A DNA stretch of 64,000 nucleotides from Ochrobactrum sp. Marseille-Q0166 (GCF_014397025.1 NZ_JACJUO010000002.1:124001-188000); one strand, 5' to 3'. Shown: positions 44,212 through 55,005, counted from the first letter of the stretch. Notes: generated by a model from the letters alone, not told the origin. Numbers and translations: made by a program.

Positions 44212-45144
44212 TTAAACCGCTGCCTTTGAGAGCGGAAGTTTGGCTCCGCCGAGGTTTCTTTCAGTGAGCGCGCGTTCCTCGACGATGGAATAACGGAAGC
44301 GGAAAAGCTTGGCAGGGCGCCCGCCAGTTTCACTGTCACTTTCTCCCGTCTCTTCAACCAAATTTTGCTGTTCGATCAGCCGGCGAAAGTTTTGCTTATG
44401 CAGTCGCAATCCGGCAAGAGCCTCCACAGTACGCTGAAGCTGCAAAAGGGTGAAACTGTCTGGCATGAGTTCAAAGACTACAGGCCTATACTTAATTTTT
44501 GCACGCAGCCTCGCTATTGCAGTCGCTAATATACGGCGATGATCTGCAAACATATGCAATCCGGCAGTACCTTCAGTTGTTCCAGCTTCTTTGACGAGAC
44601 CTGCTTCATAAAGAAGCTCATATCGCTGAAGAACGAAATCTTCATTCCAGCGTTCCCCGTCCAGTCCAAATGAAAGCGCAACCCGACGTGAACGTTGCGA
44701 GACATGATCTGGATCAGCCTGCCCAGTCCAGCGACGAAGCTCTTCGCTCAGGACAGTCAGGACATCAGGCACACCCCGACGGTGATCTTCCCATGGCAAA
44801 TAGTCATACCAACCACGCCAACTAGCCTGATCGGCAGCCGCATCACCTTCCCGTACAAGCCCGAGATAGCTTATTGAAATTGTTCGCTCGCCGAGCTTGT
44901 GACGGTCACGGTCCGCAAAGGTGTAAAGCTGCTCAAGATAGCCAACCGGATGAGCCGTTTCTTTTTGAACCCACGCACGCAGACCAGATTGCAGCGAGCG
45001 ATGCTCAGTTTCAAACGGACCGGAAGGCAACGCTTGCCCCTGACGCACCGTCATCACACGTGGCTGCTCACCTGTGACGGCGGTGAGAGCGGCAATCAAC
45101 TCAGTATGGGCAATATCGTCCGTCAATACCGTCGCTACTTTCAC
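44212..45144 (-). CDS. nrtR: NrtR-type (Nudix-related) transcriptional regulator
   Basis: 310 residues. An N-terminal Nudix-like domain (about 1-150; LEQLYTFADRDRHKLGERTISISYLGLV) typically senses ADP-ribose without hydrolysing it. A C-terminal winged-helix domain follows (about 210-300; DSFTLLQLQRTVEALAGLRLHKQNFRRLIEQQNLVEETGE ... GRPAKLFRFRYS). NrtR proteins regulate NAD synthesis or salvage genes. No nad, nic or pnc gene is in the window, so its targets must lie elsewhere. Monocistronic. Confidence 0.85.
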   Translation of the reverse strand: MKVATVLTDDIAHTELIAALTAVTGEQPRVMTVRQGQALPSGPFETEHRSLQSGLRAWVQKETAHPVGYLEQLYTFADRDRHKLGERTISISYLGLVREGDAAADQASWRGWYDYLPWEDHRRGVPDVLTVLSEELRRWTGQADPDHVSQRSRRVALSFGLDGERWNEDFVLQRYELLYEAGLVKEAGTTEGTAGLHMFADHRRILATAIARLRAKIKYRPVVFELMPDSFTLLQLQRTVEALAGLRLHKQNFRRLIEQQNLVEETGESDSETGGRPAKLFRFRYSIVEERALTERNLGGAKLPLSKAAV

Positions 45145-45255
45145 TAAATCGTTTTGCCACCAGTATTCTACTTAATTTAAATACAAGCACCTTCAGTTAT
45201 TGCGCATAGCATTCCCATTACAGGTTTTTAAACCCTTAATGTTAAGACATAAATG

Positions 45256-45399
45256 TCATGGCATAACATCAAAACCAAACCATTTTGCTGATAGCTGCCT
45301 TATTGTGCAGTCTGCCTTAGCAGCTTCAACTTCATCGTTGATTTTTTCCAAAAGTTCCGGGTTTCCTTTTCGAATTCCGACACTCATCCCGCGACCCAG
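45256..45399 (-). pseudogene. C-terminal remnant of an amino-acid ABC transporter binding protein
   Basis: In the minus frame ending at a stop (45256-45258) there are 47 codons reading LGRGMSVGIRKGNPELLEKI ... AKWFGFDVMP. These align end to end, without gaps, with the C-terminal 47 residues of the intact binding protein encoded just upstream (LGRGVAVGIRKNEPELKQKF ... EKWFGFDVTP); by hand count 32 positions are identical. The rest of the gene is absent, and upstream sequence in this frame is unrelated. It is best read as a decayed tandem duplicate or relic. Confidence 0.85.
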
Positions 45400-45518
45400 A
45401 ACGTCACCGATGGCTTTTAAGCTATCTTGTTCTGATCGTAGCGGGAACAGAAATCCGTTCAGCGAATGGATTTCCCCGCGAAGGCGGTTCCGATTTTTGC
45501 GCCGATGCGCTAGCGCAC

Positions 45519-45550
45519 AAAAAACGCCGCATGAGGATGCGGCGTTTCTC
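45519..45550 (-). terminator. Rho-independent terminator of the amino-acid transporter operon
   Basis: AACGCCGCAT (45523-45532) pairs with ATGCGGCGTT (45537-45546) across a 4-base loop. Read on the minus strand, the stem is followed by a T-run, 20 bases after the binding-protein stop. Confidence 0.88.
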
Positions 45551-45569
45551 TATTTTATGAGTATCGCGA

Positions 45570-46421
45570 TTACGGCGTTACGTCGAAACCGAACCACTTT
45601 TCGGAAAGCTTCTTGATCGTGCCGTCAGCCTTCGCAGCTTCGATGGCTTCATTGAACTTTTGCTTGAGTTCAGGTTCGTTCTTGCGGATACCAACGGCAA
45701 CACCACGGCCAAGAATGCCACCCTTAAAAAAAGGGCCGGTCATAACGATATCTTCATTGCCCGGCTTTTTGGCTGCGTCCGATAGATAAGCAAGCGAAGC
45801 AACGATGAGGTCAACACGGCCAGACTTCAGATCGAGATCATGCTGGTCGGTGGTCTTGTATTCGCGAATATCCGTCGAATCCTTGAAGTACTTGTCGAGC
45901 AGTGAAAGACCGAGCGAAGCAGTCTGAACGCCAACGGTACGGCCCTTGATTTCAGCCGCAACTTCATCAATCACTTTCTGGGAAGCAGCTTCATCCTTGG
46001 CAAGATAAAGCGTTTCACCAGTGTGCGGCAGCTTGGCAAACGGGCTGTCTTTCAATGTTGCGAAAGTCTGCGGTGTCAAGCCATAGGAAACCGTGAAATC
46101 GATGGTTTCTTCGCGCTTTGGTGTAGCGGTCAGACCAGCCATGATGGCGTCGAACTTGCCCGCATTGAGCGCTGGAATGATACCGTCGAAAGGCTGTGCC
46201 ACCAGCGTGCATTCAGCCTTCATACGTGCGCAAAGATCTTTGTAGAGATCGACTTCGTACCCATCCAGTGTGCCGTCTGGCTTGGTGAAATTATACGGAC
46301 GGAAAGCGCCTTCCGTAGCAATGGTGATCTTGTCCCACTTTTTCTCTTCTGCATGTGCAGAAACGGTCGTGAGAACCAGAGCCGAAACGAACAGGGCTTT
46401 GAACAATCCCATGGTCTTCAT
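45570..46421 (-). CDS. Polar amino-acid ABC transporter substrate-binding protein
   Basis: 283-residue periplasmic protein of the lysine/arginine/ornithine- and octopine/nopaline-binding family. A signal peptide (MKTMGLFKALFVSALVLTTVSAHAEE) is followed by ITIATEGAFRPYNFTKPDGTLDGYEVDLYKDLCARMKAECTLVAQPFDGIIPALNAGKFDAIMAGLTATPKREETIDFT. I choose ATG 46421 (AAGG upstream) because it gives a normal signal peptide. It is the last gene of the amidohydrolase-permease-permease-ATPase operon. The ligand may be an opine-like or N-acyl amino acid, given the AbgB-like enzyme. Confidence 0.88.
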   Translation of the reverse strand: MKTMGLFKALFVSALVLTTVSAHAEEKKWDKITIATEGAFRPYNFTKPDGTLDGYEVDLYKDLCARMKAECTLVAQPFDGIIPALNAGKFDAIMAGLTATPKREETIDFTVSYGLTPQTFATLKDSPFAKLPHTGETLYLAKDEAASQKVIDEVAAEIKGRTVGVQTASLGLSLLDKYFKDSTDIREYKTTDQHDLDLKSGRVDLIVASLAYLSDAAKKPGNEDIVMTGPFFKGGILGRGVAVGIRKNEPELKQKFNEAIEAAKADGTIKKLSEKWFGFDVTP

Positions 46422-46488
46422 TTGATTTAACCTTACGCAGTTATTTGCTGACACGCCTTCTGGCATAAATCAGCGTTGTTTGAAATAA

Positions 46489-47283
46489 TCAGGCCGCATT
46501 TTCGTGGCTGATAAATTTGCGGAAACGCTCGGATTTTGAATTTCCGAACACTTCTTCCGGCGCACCATCTTCCTCAACCAGACCCTGATGGAAAAAGACC
46601 ACACGATTGGACACATCACGGGCAAAGCCCATTTCGTGCGTGACAACCAGCATGGTTCGCCCCTCTTCCGCCAGACCACGCATAACGCGCAACACTTCGC
46701 CGACCAATTCCGGGTCGAGAGCCGATGTCGGCTCATCAAAAAGCATGACTTTCGGTTTCATTGCCAGCGCACGCGCAATGGCGGCACGTTGCTGCTGTCC
46801 GCCGGACAAATGGGCCGGATAAAAGTCCCGCTTGTCGGCAATGCCAACCTTGGCCAAAAGCGCTTCTGCTTCTTCAACGCATTCCGCACGCTTGCGACCC
46901 TGAACATAGATCGGTGCTTCGATAATATTTTCCAGGATCGTCTTGTGAGACCAGAGATTGAAGCTCTGAAACACCATGCCCAATTCAGAGCGAATGCGCG
47001 AAACCTGCTTTTTATCAGCCGGATATGCTTCACCCTTGGAGTTTTTCGCCATGCGAATGGTCTCGCCGGAAACGCTGACAGTACCCGATGTTGGGGTTTC
47101 CAGCAGATTGATGCAGCGTAAGAAGGTCGACTTGCCCGAACCGGAAGAACCGAGAATCGAGATCACCTCACCTTCGCGCGCTTCAAGCGAAATGCCTTTA
47201 AGCACTTCATTGGTACCGAAACTCTTGCGCAGGTTTTCGACTTTCAAAGCCACCGGCGCATTTGAAGATATGACTTTGCTCAC
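46489..47283 (-). CDS. Polar amino-acid ABC transporter ATP-binding protein
   Basis: 264-residue ATPase of the HisP/OccP/GlnQ class: Walker [20 protein letters not shown], signature [17 protein letters not shown], Walker [20 protein letters not shown], and the H-loop [18 protein letters not shown]. It powers the two adjacent permeases. The start overlaps the downstream end of the permease gene by 4 bases (ATGA), so translation is coupled. Confidence 0.92.
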   Translation of the reverse strand: MSKVISSNAPVALKVENLRKSFGTNEVLKGISLEAREGEVISILGSSGSGKSTFLRCINLLETPTSGTVSVSGETIRMAKNSKGEAYPADKKQVSRIRSELGMVFQSFNLWSHKTILENIIEAPIYVQGRKRAECVEEAEALLAKVGIADKRDFYPAHLSGGQQQRAAIARALAMKPKVMLFDEPTSALDPELVGEVLRVMRGLAEEGRTMLVVTHEMGFARDVSNRVVFFHQGLVEEDGAPEEVFGNSKSERFRKFISHENAA

Positions 47284-47999
47284 GATGTTTTTCCTTGGGT
47301 GCTCACTTTGACGACCGGCTGGCGCAGATAAGGCGTAAGCCTATATTCCGCAAACATCAGCGCGCGCGTCAGAACGAAGTTGATGGCGAGATAGATAGCG
47401 CCCGCAATAACGAACACTTCAATCGCACGATAAGATTCAGCGATCAGCTTGGCCGCGATGCCTGTCACTTCCATCAAGGTAATGATGGAGGCCAGCGACG
47501 TCGCCTTGACCATGGAGATCATTTCATTGCCGTAACCGGGAAGCGCCTGACGAATTGCCAGCGGCATGACGATGCGGCGGAAACAGGTGAAACGCGACAT
47601 GCCGCAAGCTTTCGCAGCTTCGATCTGACCGCTTGGTACCGACAGAAGACCGCCGCGTATGATTTCGCTGGCATAGGCAGCGTTGTTCAAGGTCAGCGCA
47701 ATGATCGCACACCAATATGGCTCGCGCAGGATCGGCCACAGGAATGAATAACGCACCGCCGGGAACTGGCTGAGGCCGTAATAGATAATGAAGATTTGTA
47801 CCAAAAGCGGCGTACCGCGGAATACAAACACATAAAGGCGTGCAATCCAGTCGAGAACTGTTATGCCCGAAAGACGCATCAAGGCAAAAAGCAAAGCCAG
47901 AACAGCGCCAAAGATAATCGAACTGGCAGCAAGTTGAAGGGTCAGCGGAACGCCGCCAATCATCTGCATGAAGGCTTCCCAGTAGAATTGCAGGTTCAT
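47280..47999 (-). CDS. Polar amino-acid ABC transporter permease (HisM/OccM-like)
   Basis: 239-residue inner-membrane permease with about five hydrophobic segments and the EAA loop [42 protein letters not shown], typical of the histidine/opine class. It pairs with the second permease gene and overlaps both neighbours by 4 bases. Confidence 0.9.
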   Translation of the reverse strand: MNLQFYWEAFMQMIGGVPLTLQLAASSIIFGAVLALLFALMRLSGITVLDWIARLYVFVFRGTPLLVQIFIIYYGLSQFPAVRYSFLWPILREPYWCAIIALTLNNAAYASEIIRGGLLSVPSGQIEAAKACGMSRFTCFRRIVMPLAIRQALPGYGNEMISMVKATSLASIITLMEVTGIAAKLIAESYRAIEVFVIAGAIYLAINFVLTRALMFAEYRLTPYLRQPVVKVSTQGKTS

Positions 48000-48712
48000 G
48001 ATGCTCTCCGCACGCCGCGCGAGAAATGCCGTTCAGCTTTCTGCAGAATGGTTCCGGAAACCGACGAAATCAACAGATAGAGCGCACCGGCAATCAGGTA
48101 GAAATTGAATGGCAATCCCGTCGATCCAGCGCCGATCTGTGCCTGTCGAAGAATATCAACGACACCCACCACCGAGATCAGAGCCGACTCTTTCAACGCA
48201 ACCTGCCACACATTGCCAAGGCCGGGCAGTGCGTGTCGAAGTGCAAGCGGCGCAATGATGCGGCGGAATTTTAATGCCTGCCCCATACCGCACGCCGAGG
48301 CTGCTTCAAGCTCCCCCTTCGAAACCGCACGATAGGCACCGCGAAAAACCTCGGTGTGATGGGCGCCACAGGAAATGCCGATCGCAAGTACGCCCGCCAG
48401 AAATGCCGGAAACCCGACAAAACCCTGTGCGCCGAAGAAATGACCGATCGCCGTTACGGCAGCGCTGCCACCGAAATAGAACAGATAGATCACCAGCAGA
48501 TCAGGAATGCCGCGAATAATGGTGGTGTATGCGTCTGCAACACCACGCAGCGTACGTCCGCCGGAGATTTTTGCCCAAGCTGCGAACACACCAATGACAG
48601 CACCCAACAGATAGCCCAGAACGGACAGCGCCACCGTGACAAGCACCGCCATCATCAGCACATAGCCCCAGCCATCAGGCCCGAAGCTCAGAATATCGAG
48701 AAAAGCCTTCAT
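47996..48712 (-). CDS. Polar amino-acid ABC transporter permease (HisQ/OccQ-like)
   Basis: 238-residue permease of the same class as its neighbour, with the EAA loop AASACGMGQALKFRRIIAPLALRHALPGLGNVWQVALKESAL and the TIIRGIPDLLVIYLFYFGG segment. It forms the membrane heterodimer with the other permease. It is the second gene of the operon, 74 bases after the amidohydrolase. Confidence 0.9.
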   Translation of the reverse strand: MKAFLDILSFGPDGWGYVLMMAVLVTVALSVLGYLLGAVIGVFAAWAKISGGRTLRGVADAYTTIIRGIPDLLVIYLFYFGGSAAVTAIGHFFGAQGFVGFPAFLAGVLAIGISCGAHHTEVFRGAYRAVSKGELEAASACGMGQALKFRRIIAPLALRHALPGLGNVWQVALKESALISVVGVVDILRQAQIGAGSTGLPFNFYLIAGALYLLISSVSGTILQKAERHFSRGVRRAS

Positions 48713-48786
48713 GATGCCTCAGGCCGAATGGGGGATAAGGAAATAAACGTCATCTGTTTTCCGGGTCGTTCTTTCAGGCTGGTGCC

Positions 48787-50208
48787 TCATTTATCCAGGG
48801 TAGGCAAAGCTGGTTGCACACTATCCGGGATTGGGTTCACAAAAACAGCACCATTGAGCATTTTTTTATGATCTTCTTTGGCCTTTGCAATCTGTTCCGG
48901 GTTAAGAAACAGCTCGATCGCAGTACTTCCCATAATCTTCGCTGCATGGGCCATGCCTTTATGCGCCGCAGGCAGCTTACCCTGCGCGACCATCTGCCAT
49001 GAATGAAGCGGCGTGCCGATTGCGCATGTTGCACCGCGCATCTGCACAGTAGGAACAACCCAACTGACGCTGCCAACATCTGTAGAGCCTACGAGCGAGT
49101 TATCGCCCTTATAAGGCTCATAGATACCTTCGCAAAGTGCAATTTCAGCATTTGGCTGGACACCGAAGCGGCGGAAGGCATCGGAGATATCTTCTTTGGT
49201 CAGTGTTGCCTGAAAACGTTTTGCGGTTTCGCGGTCCTGCTCATCAAAAATCGGCGGGCCGAGCCGATCAAGCTCGCGCTGCATCATCTGTTCCAGCGCC
49301 GGATTGCCAATCAGATTGGCATCACCGCTGACAATATTGCTCTTGTCCGTTGTTTCAGTCATCAAAGCTGCCCCCTCGGCAATCTTTTTGACGCGCTCCA
49401 GCAGACCCTGCATTTGCGGCAGATCGAGCGCAGGGATCAGATAGCGCACGCTGGTTTTTGCCTGAACGACATGGGGGGAAAAACCGCCTGTATCAGTGAC
49501 TGCATAGTGAATGCGTGCCGATGACGGCATATGTTCGCGCATATAGTTCACGCCAACATTCATCAGCTCGACCGCATCAAGCGCGCTGCGCCCAAGATGC
49601 GGAGCCGATGCTGCATGAGCTGCACGACCGGTGAAGTTGAAATTGATTTCGTTGCAGGCCAGTGAAACCGGATCGTTTACGCCCGCAAAAGGGGCCGGAT
49701 GCCAGCAGAAAGCAATATCGACATCGTCGAACAAGCCTTCGCGCACCATAAAGCCCTTGGCCGATCCGCCCTCTTCCGCAGGGCAACCATAATAACGGAC
49801 ACGCCCCTTGATGCCATTGGCTTCGAGATATTCCTTCACTGCAGCAGCTGCCAGAAGGGAACCCGAACCAAGCAAATTATGGCCACAACCATGCCCGTTG
49901 CCGCCCGCTTCAATCGGCTGCTCTTGCGCTACTCCGGCAAGCTGACTCAACCCTGGAAGGGCATCGAATTCGCCCAGAATGGCAATGACCGGGCCTTCTT
50001 CACCCGCCTCGCCCATCACTGCCGTGGGCAGGCCTGCAATCCCACGCTCAACACGGAAGCCTTCGGCTTCAAGCTGTGCTGCATGTGCAGCGCTCGATTT
50101 ATATTCTTCGTAATTGGTTTCAGGATTATCCCAAACCATATCGCTAAGATCGAAATATGCAGCACTCTTGGAGTCGACAATATCCCAGATGTCGTGATGG
50201 TTTTTCAA
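48787..50208 (-). CDS. M20 family amidohydrolase (AbgB-like)
   Basis: 473-residue metallo-amidohydrolase of the M20D family, closest in pattern to AbgB (p-aminobenzoyl-glutamate hydrolase subunit B) and related N-acyl amino acid hydrolases. Metal-site motifs are GGNGHGCGHNLLG and CPAEEGGSAKGFM, with CWHPAPFAG following; a dimerisation domain (INFNFTGRAAHAASAPHLGRSALDAVELM) is inserted. It is the first gene of an operon with a polar amino-acid ABC transporter, so it probably cleaves an imported N-acyl, peptide-like or opine-like compound. There is no AbgA-type partner here. No signal peptide, so it acts in the cytoplasm. Confidence 0.86.
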   Translation of the reverse strand: MKNHHDIWDIVDSKSAAYFDLSDMVWDNPETNYEEYKSSAAHAAQLEAEGFRVERGIAGLPTAVMGEAGEEGPVIAILGEFDALPGLSQLAGVAQEQPIEAGGNGHGCGHNLLGSGSLLAAAAVKEYLEANGIKGRVRYYGCPAEEGGSAKGFMVREGLFDDVDIAFCWHPAPFAGVNDPVSLACNEINFNFTGRAAHAASAPHLGRSALDAVELMNVGVNYMREHMPSSARIHYAVTDTGGFSPHVVQAKTSVRYLIPALDLPQMQGLLERVKKIAEGAALMTETTDKSNIVSGDANLIGNPALEQMMQRELDRLGPPIFDEQDRETAKRFQATLTKEDISDAFRRFGVQPNAEIALCEGIYEPYKGDNSLVGSTDVGSVSWVVPTVQMRGATCAIGTPLHSWQMVAQGKLPAAHKGMAHAAKIMGSTAIELFLNPEQIAKAKEDHKKMLNGAVFVNPIPDSVQPALPTLDK

Positions 50209-50571
50209 CGTGGTTCTACCGCTTGCGGCTGATGTTTCAAAATTTGCGGGAGAAAGAAGCAGTTCAAGGACAGCAAAACAACCATGGTTGAATTCGCGTT
50301 TCGCCAGTTTTTATGGCTGAAACATCATGGTCTGAATTCCGTCAAAGAAGAGAACGCTCCTCCCGAGCTGTACCTAGAGGTACTCTAAACTAGTGGCAAC
50401 CGATATAAGTGAAATTGTTCAAAAAACACTGCAAAACAGTCATTTTGAACAAAATTAACATTCAATTTGATAAGTGATGGCTTTTATATCCTGATCAAGG
50501 TTGCACGCCGCCACTCAAAAGGCCGCGCGAGTGAAAACCAGCACGGCCCTAAATCATTTTGCGATGTGTGA
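50209..50571. other. Intergenic region amidohydrolase / nrdF
   Basis: 363 bases upstream of the amidohydrolase and downstream of nrdF. It holds the nrdF terminator at 50517-50548. The remainder is AT-rich and presumably carries the amidohydrolase promoter; I saw no convincing box or open frame. Confidence 0.5.
50517..50548 (-). terminator. Terminator of nrdHIEF
   Basis: On the minus strand GGCCGTGC and GCGCGGCC pair (one G-U) around a 12-base loop and are followed by TTTTG, 23 bases after the nrdF stop. Confidence 0.65.
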
Positions 50572-51576
<1,005 letters not shown>

Positions 51577-53799
51577 TCAAAGAGCGCAAGAGACGCAGCC
51601 TTCAACCTGCGTACCTTCGAGCGCCATCTGGCGCAGGCGGATGTAGTAAATCGTCTTGATACCCTTCTTCCAGGCGTAAATCTGGGCCTTATTGATATCG
51701 CGCGTGGTGGCGGTATCGCGGAAGAACAGTGTCAGTGACAGCCCCTGATCGACATGCTGCGTTGCCGCTGCATAGGTGTCGATGATCTTTTCCGGGCCAA
51801 TCTCGTAGGCATCCTGATAATATTCAAGATTATCATTCGTCATAAAGGCAGCCGGGTAGTAAACACGGCCAATCTTGCCCTCTTTACGGATTTCGATCTT
51901 GGAAACAATCGGATGGATCGAAGAGGTCGAATGGTTGATGTAGGAAATCGAGCCAGTCGGCGGCACGGCCTGAAGGTTCTGATTATAAAGGCCGCCTTCC
52001 ATCACGGATTTTTTCAGTTCCTGCCAATCTTCCTGCGTCGGGATCGCAATACCGGCGTTCTCAAAAATCTCGCGAACTTTCTCCGTCGCAGGTTCCCAGA
52101 CCTTATCGGTATATTTGTCGAAATATTCACCGGTCGCGTATTTCGACTTTTCAAAGCCCTTAAACGAAGTCCCCTGTTCAATCGCGATACGATTGGAAGC
52201 ACGAACCGCGTGGTAGGCCACCGTGTAGAAATACATATTGGTGAAATCGACGCCTTCTTCCGAACCATAGAAAATGCGCTCGCGAGCGAGATAGCCGTGC
52301 AGATTCATCTGACCGAGGCCGATCGCATGGCTTTCATCATTACCGCGCGCAACCGAAGGAACCGAGCCGATATGGCTCATGTCTGCAACGGCCGTCAGGG
52401 CACGGATCGAAGTTTCGATGGTCTTGCCAAAATCCGGGCTATCCATGGCTGCCGCAATATTGAGCGAACCGAGGTTACAGGAAATATCCTTGCCAAGATA
52501 TTTATAAGACAAATCATCATTGAAAATGCTGGCTTCGCTCACCTGAAGGATTTCCGAGCAGAGATTGCTCATGGTAATGCGGCCATCGATCGGATTGGCA
52601 CGGTTCACCGTGTCTTCAAACATGATGTAAGGATAGCCGGATTCAAACTGGATTTCCGCCAGTACCTGAAAGAAGTCGCGCGCGTTGATCTTCTTCTTGC
52701 GGATACGGCCATCATCAACCATTTCGCGGTATTTTTCGGTGATCGAAATCTCGGTCATCGGCACGCCATAAACGCGTTCAACGTCATACGGCGAGAAGAG
52801 GTACATATCCTCATCATTTCTGGCGAGTTCGAATGTGATGTCAGGGATCACAACGCCAAGCGACAGCGTCTTGATGCGGATTTTTTCATCTGCATTTTCG
52901 CGCTTGGTATCGAGGAAGCGCATGATATCAGGGTGATGAGCGTGCAGATAAACCGCACCCGCACCCTGACGCGCACCAAGCTGGTTGGCGTAGGAGAACG
53001 AATCCTCAAGCAGCTTCATCACCGGAATGATACCCGACGACTGGTTCTGGATCTGTTTGATCGGCGCGCCGGATTCACGAATATTAGTGAGGCTGAGTGC
53101 CACACCACCACCGCGCTTTGAAAGCTGCAAGGCAGAATTGATGGAGCGACCAATCGATTCCATATTGTCTTCAACGCGCAACAGGAAACATGAGACAAGT
53201 TCCCCGCGCTGCTTTTTGCCTGCGTTGAGAAAGGTCGGCGTTGCCGGTTGATACCGGCCCGCAATGATTTCATCGACCATTTCGCGTGCGTGCTGTTCAT
53301 TGCCACGCGCAAGCGCAAGCGCAACCATGCAGACGCGGTCTTCGTAGCGCTCGAGATAGCGCTTACCGTCGAAGGTTTTCAGCGTATAGCTGGTGTAATA
53401 TTTGAACGCGCCGAGGAAGGTCGGAAAGCGGAATTTCTTGTCATAGGCATGATCGAAAAGATCGCGCACGAAATTGAAGGAATATTGATCCAGCACTTCC
53501 TGTTCGTAATAGCCTTCATCGACCAGATAATCGAGCTTCTCACGCAGATTGTGGAAGAACACCGTATTCTGGTTGACGTGTTGCAGGAAATATTGCTGTG
53601 CCGCCTGACGGTCGCGATGCAGCTGAATCTTGCCTTCGTCGTCATAAAGGTTCAGCATTGCATTCAATGCATGATAATCGAGCGACGTTTCTGTCAGCTT
53701 CTGCGACTTCGCTGACGACGCGGCGCCGGAGTGATCCTGCTTTTCGGAAGCAGCCAGTGTCTCGCGCTCACGGGTCAAGGTTGTGTCTGCCGTGTCCAA
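51577..53799 (-). CDS. nrdE: Class Ib ribonucleotide reductase large subunit
   Basis: 740-residue alpha subunit that reduces ribonucleoside diphosphates. Features include [27 protein letters not shown] near the N-terminus, [53 protein letters not shown] and [20 protein letters not shown], plus the C-terminal redox pair GCVSCAL that is re-reduced by NrdH. The start is a TTG at 53799 that overlaps the end of nrdI by 25 bases; the N-terminal 40 residues are less conserved, so the exact start is uncertain. Confidence 0.95.
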   Translation of the reverse strand: MDTADTTLTRERETLAASEKQDHSGAASSAKSQKLTETSLDYHALNAMLNLYDDEGKIQLHRDRQAAQQYFLQHVNQNTVFFHNLREKLDYLVDEGYYEQEVLDQYSFNFVRDLFDHAYDKKFRFPTFLGAFKYYTSYTLKTFDGKRYLERYEDRVCMVALALARGNEQHAREMVDEIIAGRYQPATPTFLNAGKKQRGELVSCFLLRVEDNMESIGRSINSALQLSKRGGGVALSLTNIRESGAPIKQIQNQSSGIIPVMKLLEDSFSYANQLGARQGAGAVYLHAHHPDIMRFLDTKRENADEKIRIKTLSLGVVIPDITFELARNDEDMYLFSPYDVERVYGVPMTEISITEKYREMVDDGRIRKKKINARDFFQVLAEIQFESGYPYIMFEDTVNRANPIDGRITMSNLCSEILQVSEASIFNDDLSYKYLGKDISCNLGSLNIAAAMDSPDFGKTIETSIRALTAVADMSHIGSVPSVARGNDESHAIGLGQMNLHGYLARERIFYGSEEGVDFTNMYFYTVAYHAVRASNRIAIEQGTSFKGFEKSKYATGEYFDKYTDKVWEPATEKVREIFENAGIAIPTQEDWQELKKSVMEGGLYNQNLQAVPPTGSISYINHSTSSIHPIVSKIEIRKEGKIGRVYYPAAFMTNDNLEYYQDAYEIGPEKIIDTYAAATQHVDQGLSLTLFFRDTATTRDINKAQIYAWKKGIKTIYYIRLRQMALEGTQVEGCVSCAL

Positions 53800-54194
53800 A
53801 ATCGTTCCATCCCGTCTTTAACATTGCCAATGTCTTCGTCGGTTCCCAGAAGCTCGAAGCGATAAAGATAGGGAACCTGACATTTGGCAGAAATGATGTT
53901 GCCTGCGAGGCCGAAGGCCTCACCGAAATTACTGTTTCCTGCAGCAATCACGCCGCGAATGAAGGACCGATTATTCGCATCATTGAGAAAGCGAATGACC
54001 GGCTTGGGAACAGCGCCTTTTGCACCCCCGCCGCCATAGGTTGGGGTCACAAGCACAAAAGGCTCGTTGACCTGCAACAGGCCAGTATTGTCTTCGTAGC
54101 TTTCCAGCGGAATGCGCTTTGAGCGCATCCCCAGACGCATCACAAAGCGATGCGTGTTTTCCGAGCGACTGGAAAAATAGACGATCTGACCCAT
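53775..54194 (-). CDS. nrdI: Flavodoxin-like protein NrdI
   Basis: 139-residue NrdI, the FMN protein that supplies oxidant for assembly of the NrdF manganese-tyrosyl cofactor. Motifs are [15 protein letters not shown] (phosphate loop), [25 protein letters not shown] and [18 protein letters not shown]. It sits between nrdH and nrdE as in other class Ib operons. Confidence 0.93.
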   Translation of the reverse strand: MGQIVYFSSRSENTHRFVMRLGMRSKRIPLESYEDNTGLLQVNEPFVLVTPTYGGGGAKGAVPKPVIRFLNDANNRSFIRGVIAAGNSNFGEAFGLAGNIISAKCQVPYLYRFELLGTDEDIGNVKDGMERFWTRQTQP

Positions 54195-54219
54195 AACAAA
54201 CCCCGGCAGCAGTTGGGGC

Positions 54220-54441
54220 TTATGTGAGCGAGCTGATCATATCTGGACGGAATCCTGCCCAATGGGATTCACCGGCAACAACAACCGGAACCTGACGATA
54301 ACCGAGACCCTGAACAAGATCGTAAGCATCGGCATCGGCGGAAATGTCGATAACATCATATTCAATGCCCTGGCGGTCGAGTGCGCGGGTGGTTGCTGTG
54401 CACTGGACGCAGGCTGGCTTGCTATAGACGGTGACGTTCAT
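54220..54441 (-). CDS. nrdH: Glutaredoxin-like protein NrdH
   Basis: 73-residue glutaredoxin-like protein with thioredoxin-like behaviour, the electron donor of NrdEF. The redox site is CVQC in [26 protein letters not shown], and the C-terminal [23 protein letters not shown] is typical of NrdH. I choose ATG 54441 with GAGGA upstream; the frame's earlier start at 54495 adds 18 unsupported residues. It is the first gene of the operon, downstream of a cobalamin riboswitch. Confidence 0.93.
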   Translation of the reverse strand: MNVTVYSKPACVQCTATTRALDRQGIEYDVIDISADADAYDLVQGLGYRQVPVVVAGESHWAGFRPDMISSLT

Positions 54442-54555
54442 TTTTTCCTCACTGGGGATGGGTTGGGATGGGCTGCGAACTGGGATAAGACGCAAAAACG
54501 CTCACGCATTGCGAAATGCGCGTGACAAGAGACGACAACTAAAAGGCAACTCGCT

Positions 54556-54659
54556 CTAGAGCGCGTTTCGATCTGATTGAATCAGATCCACGCTCTAAAC
54601 TCCTTTACTTTAAGCATAATTTTATCGACCATCGTTTCACTCCGACAGGACTTATGCTC
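54556..54659. repeat. Palindromic repeat element in the nrdH leader
   Basis: AGAGCGCGTTTCGATCTGAT and the following AATCAGATCCACGCTCT form a palindrome (54558-54596), and a second part bounded by AGCATAA and TTATGCT (54613-54658) follows. The first part is related to the element near 43893. It sits in the untranslated leader between the riboswitch and nrdH. Confidence 0.65.
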
Positions 54660-54849
54660 CAAGCGAACATTCTGTACAGCCCGTAAAGGGCGGGCCAGAA
54701 CTGGCCAATTTTGAATTACTAATCGACACGCTTTTCACCCCGAAGCTTTTGAGGGGATATTCGGGGCGGCAAAAGAAATGGCAGAACAATTCTGCCGGAA
54801 TTCCATTACGCACCAACCGGACACCCCGCCCGTTGACGTTCACGTTCAA

Positions 54850-55005
54850 GGCAGGTCTCCTGGCTCACGGCTCTGCGTTCGCACCCGTCTTCCCGGCATA
54901 GGCCAGTGACATCTGGATTTGAACTCGCCGCTTACAGTTGCGGGGGCAGCTACGGCTTAACAATATCCACCATGGACATAGCGCACCGTATTCCCATCTT
55001 CGCTT
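54850..55005 (-). ncRNA. Cobalamin (B12) riboswitch upstream of nrdHIEF
   Basis: On the minus strand the order is GGGAATACGGTGCG (5' side), then the B12 box AGCTGCCCCCGCAACTGTAA (54932-54951), the conserved GCCACTG-like segment, GCCGGGAAGAC and the closing GCCAGGAGACCTGCC. This is the recognised layout of a cobalamin riboswitch. It lies about 410 bases before nrdH on the same strand with no well-supported gene between. B12 riboswitches upstream of B12-independent reductase genes are known; they lower expression when cobalamin is available and a B12-dependent (class II) reductase can act. That a class II enzyme exists in this organism is inference. Confidence 0.9.

Noticed and set aside
51754-53121. 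455-codon plus-strand frame opposite nrdE
   Set aside because: A shadow of the strongly conserved nrdE gene; no domain features of its own.
54652-54849. 65-codon frame just after the riboswitch
   Set aside because: TTG start and no recognised family; kept only as a point to check, not as a gene.
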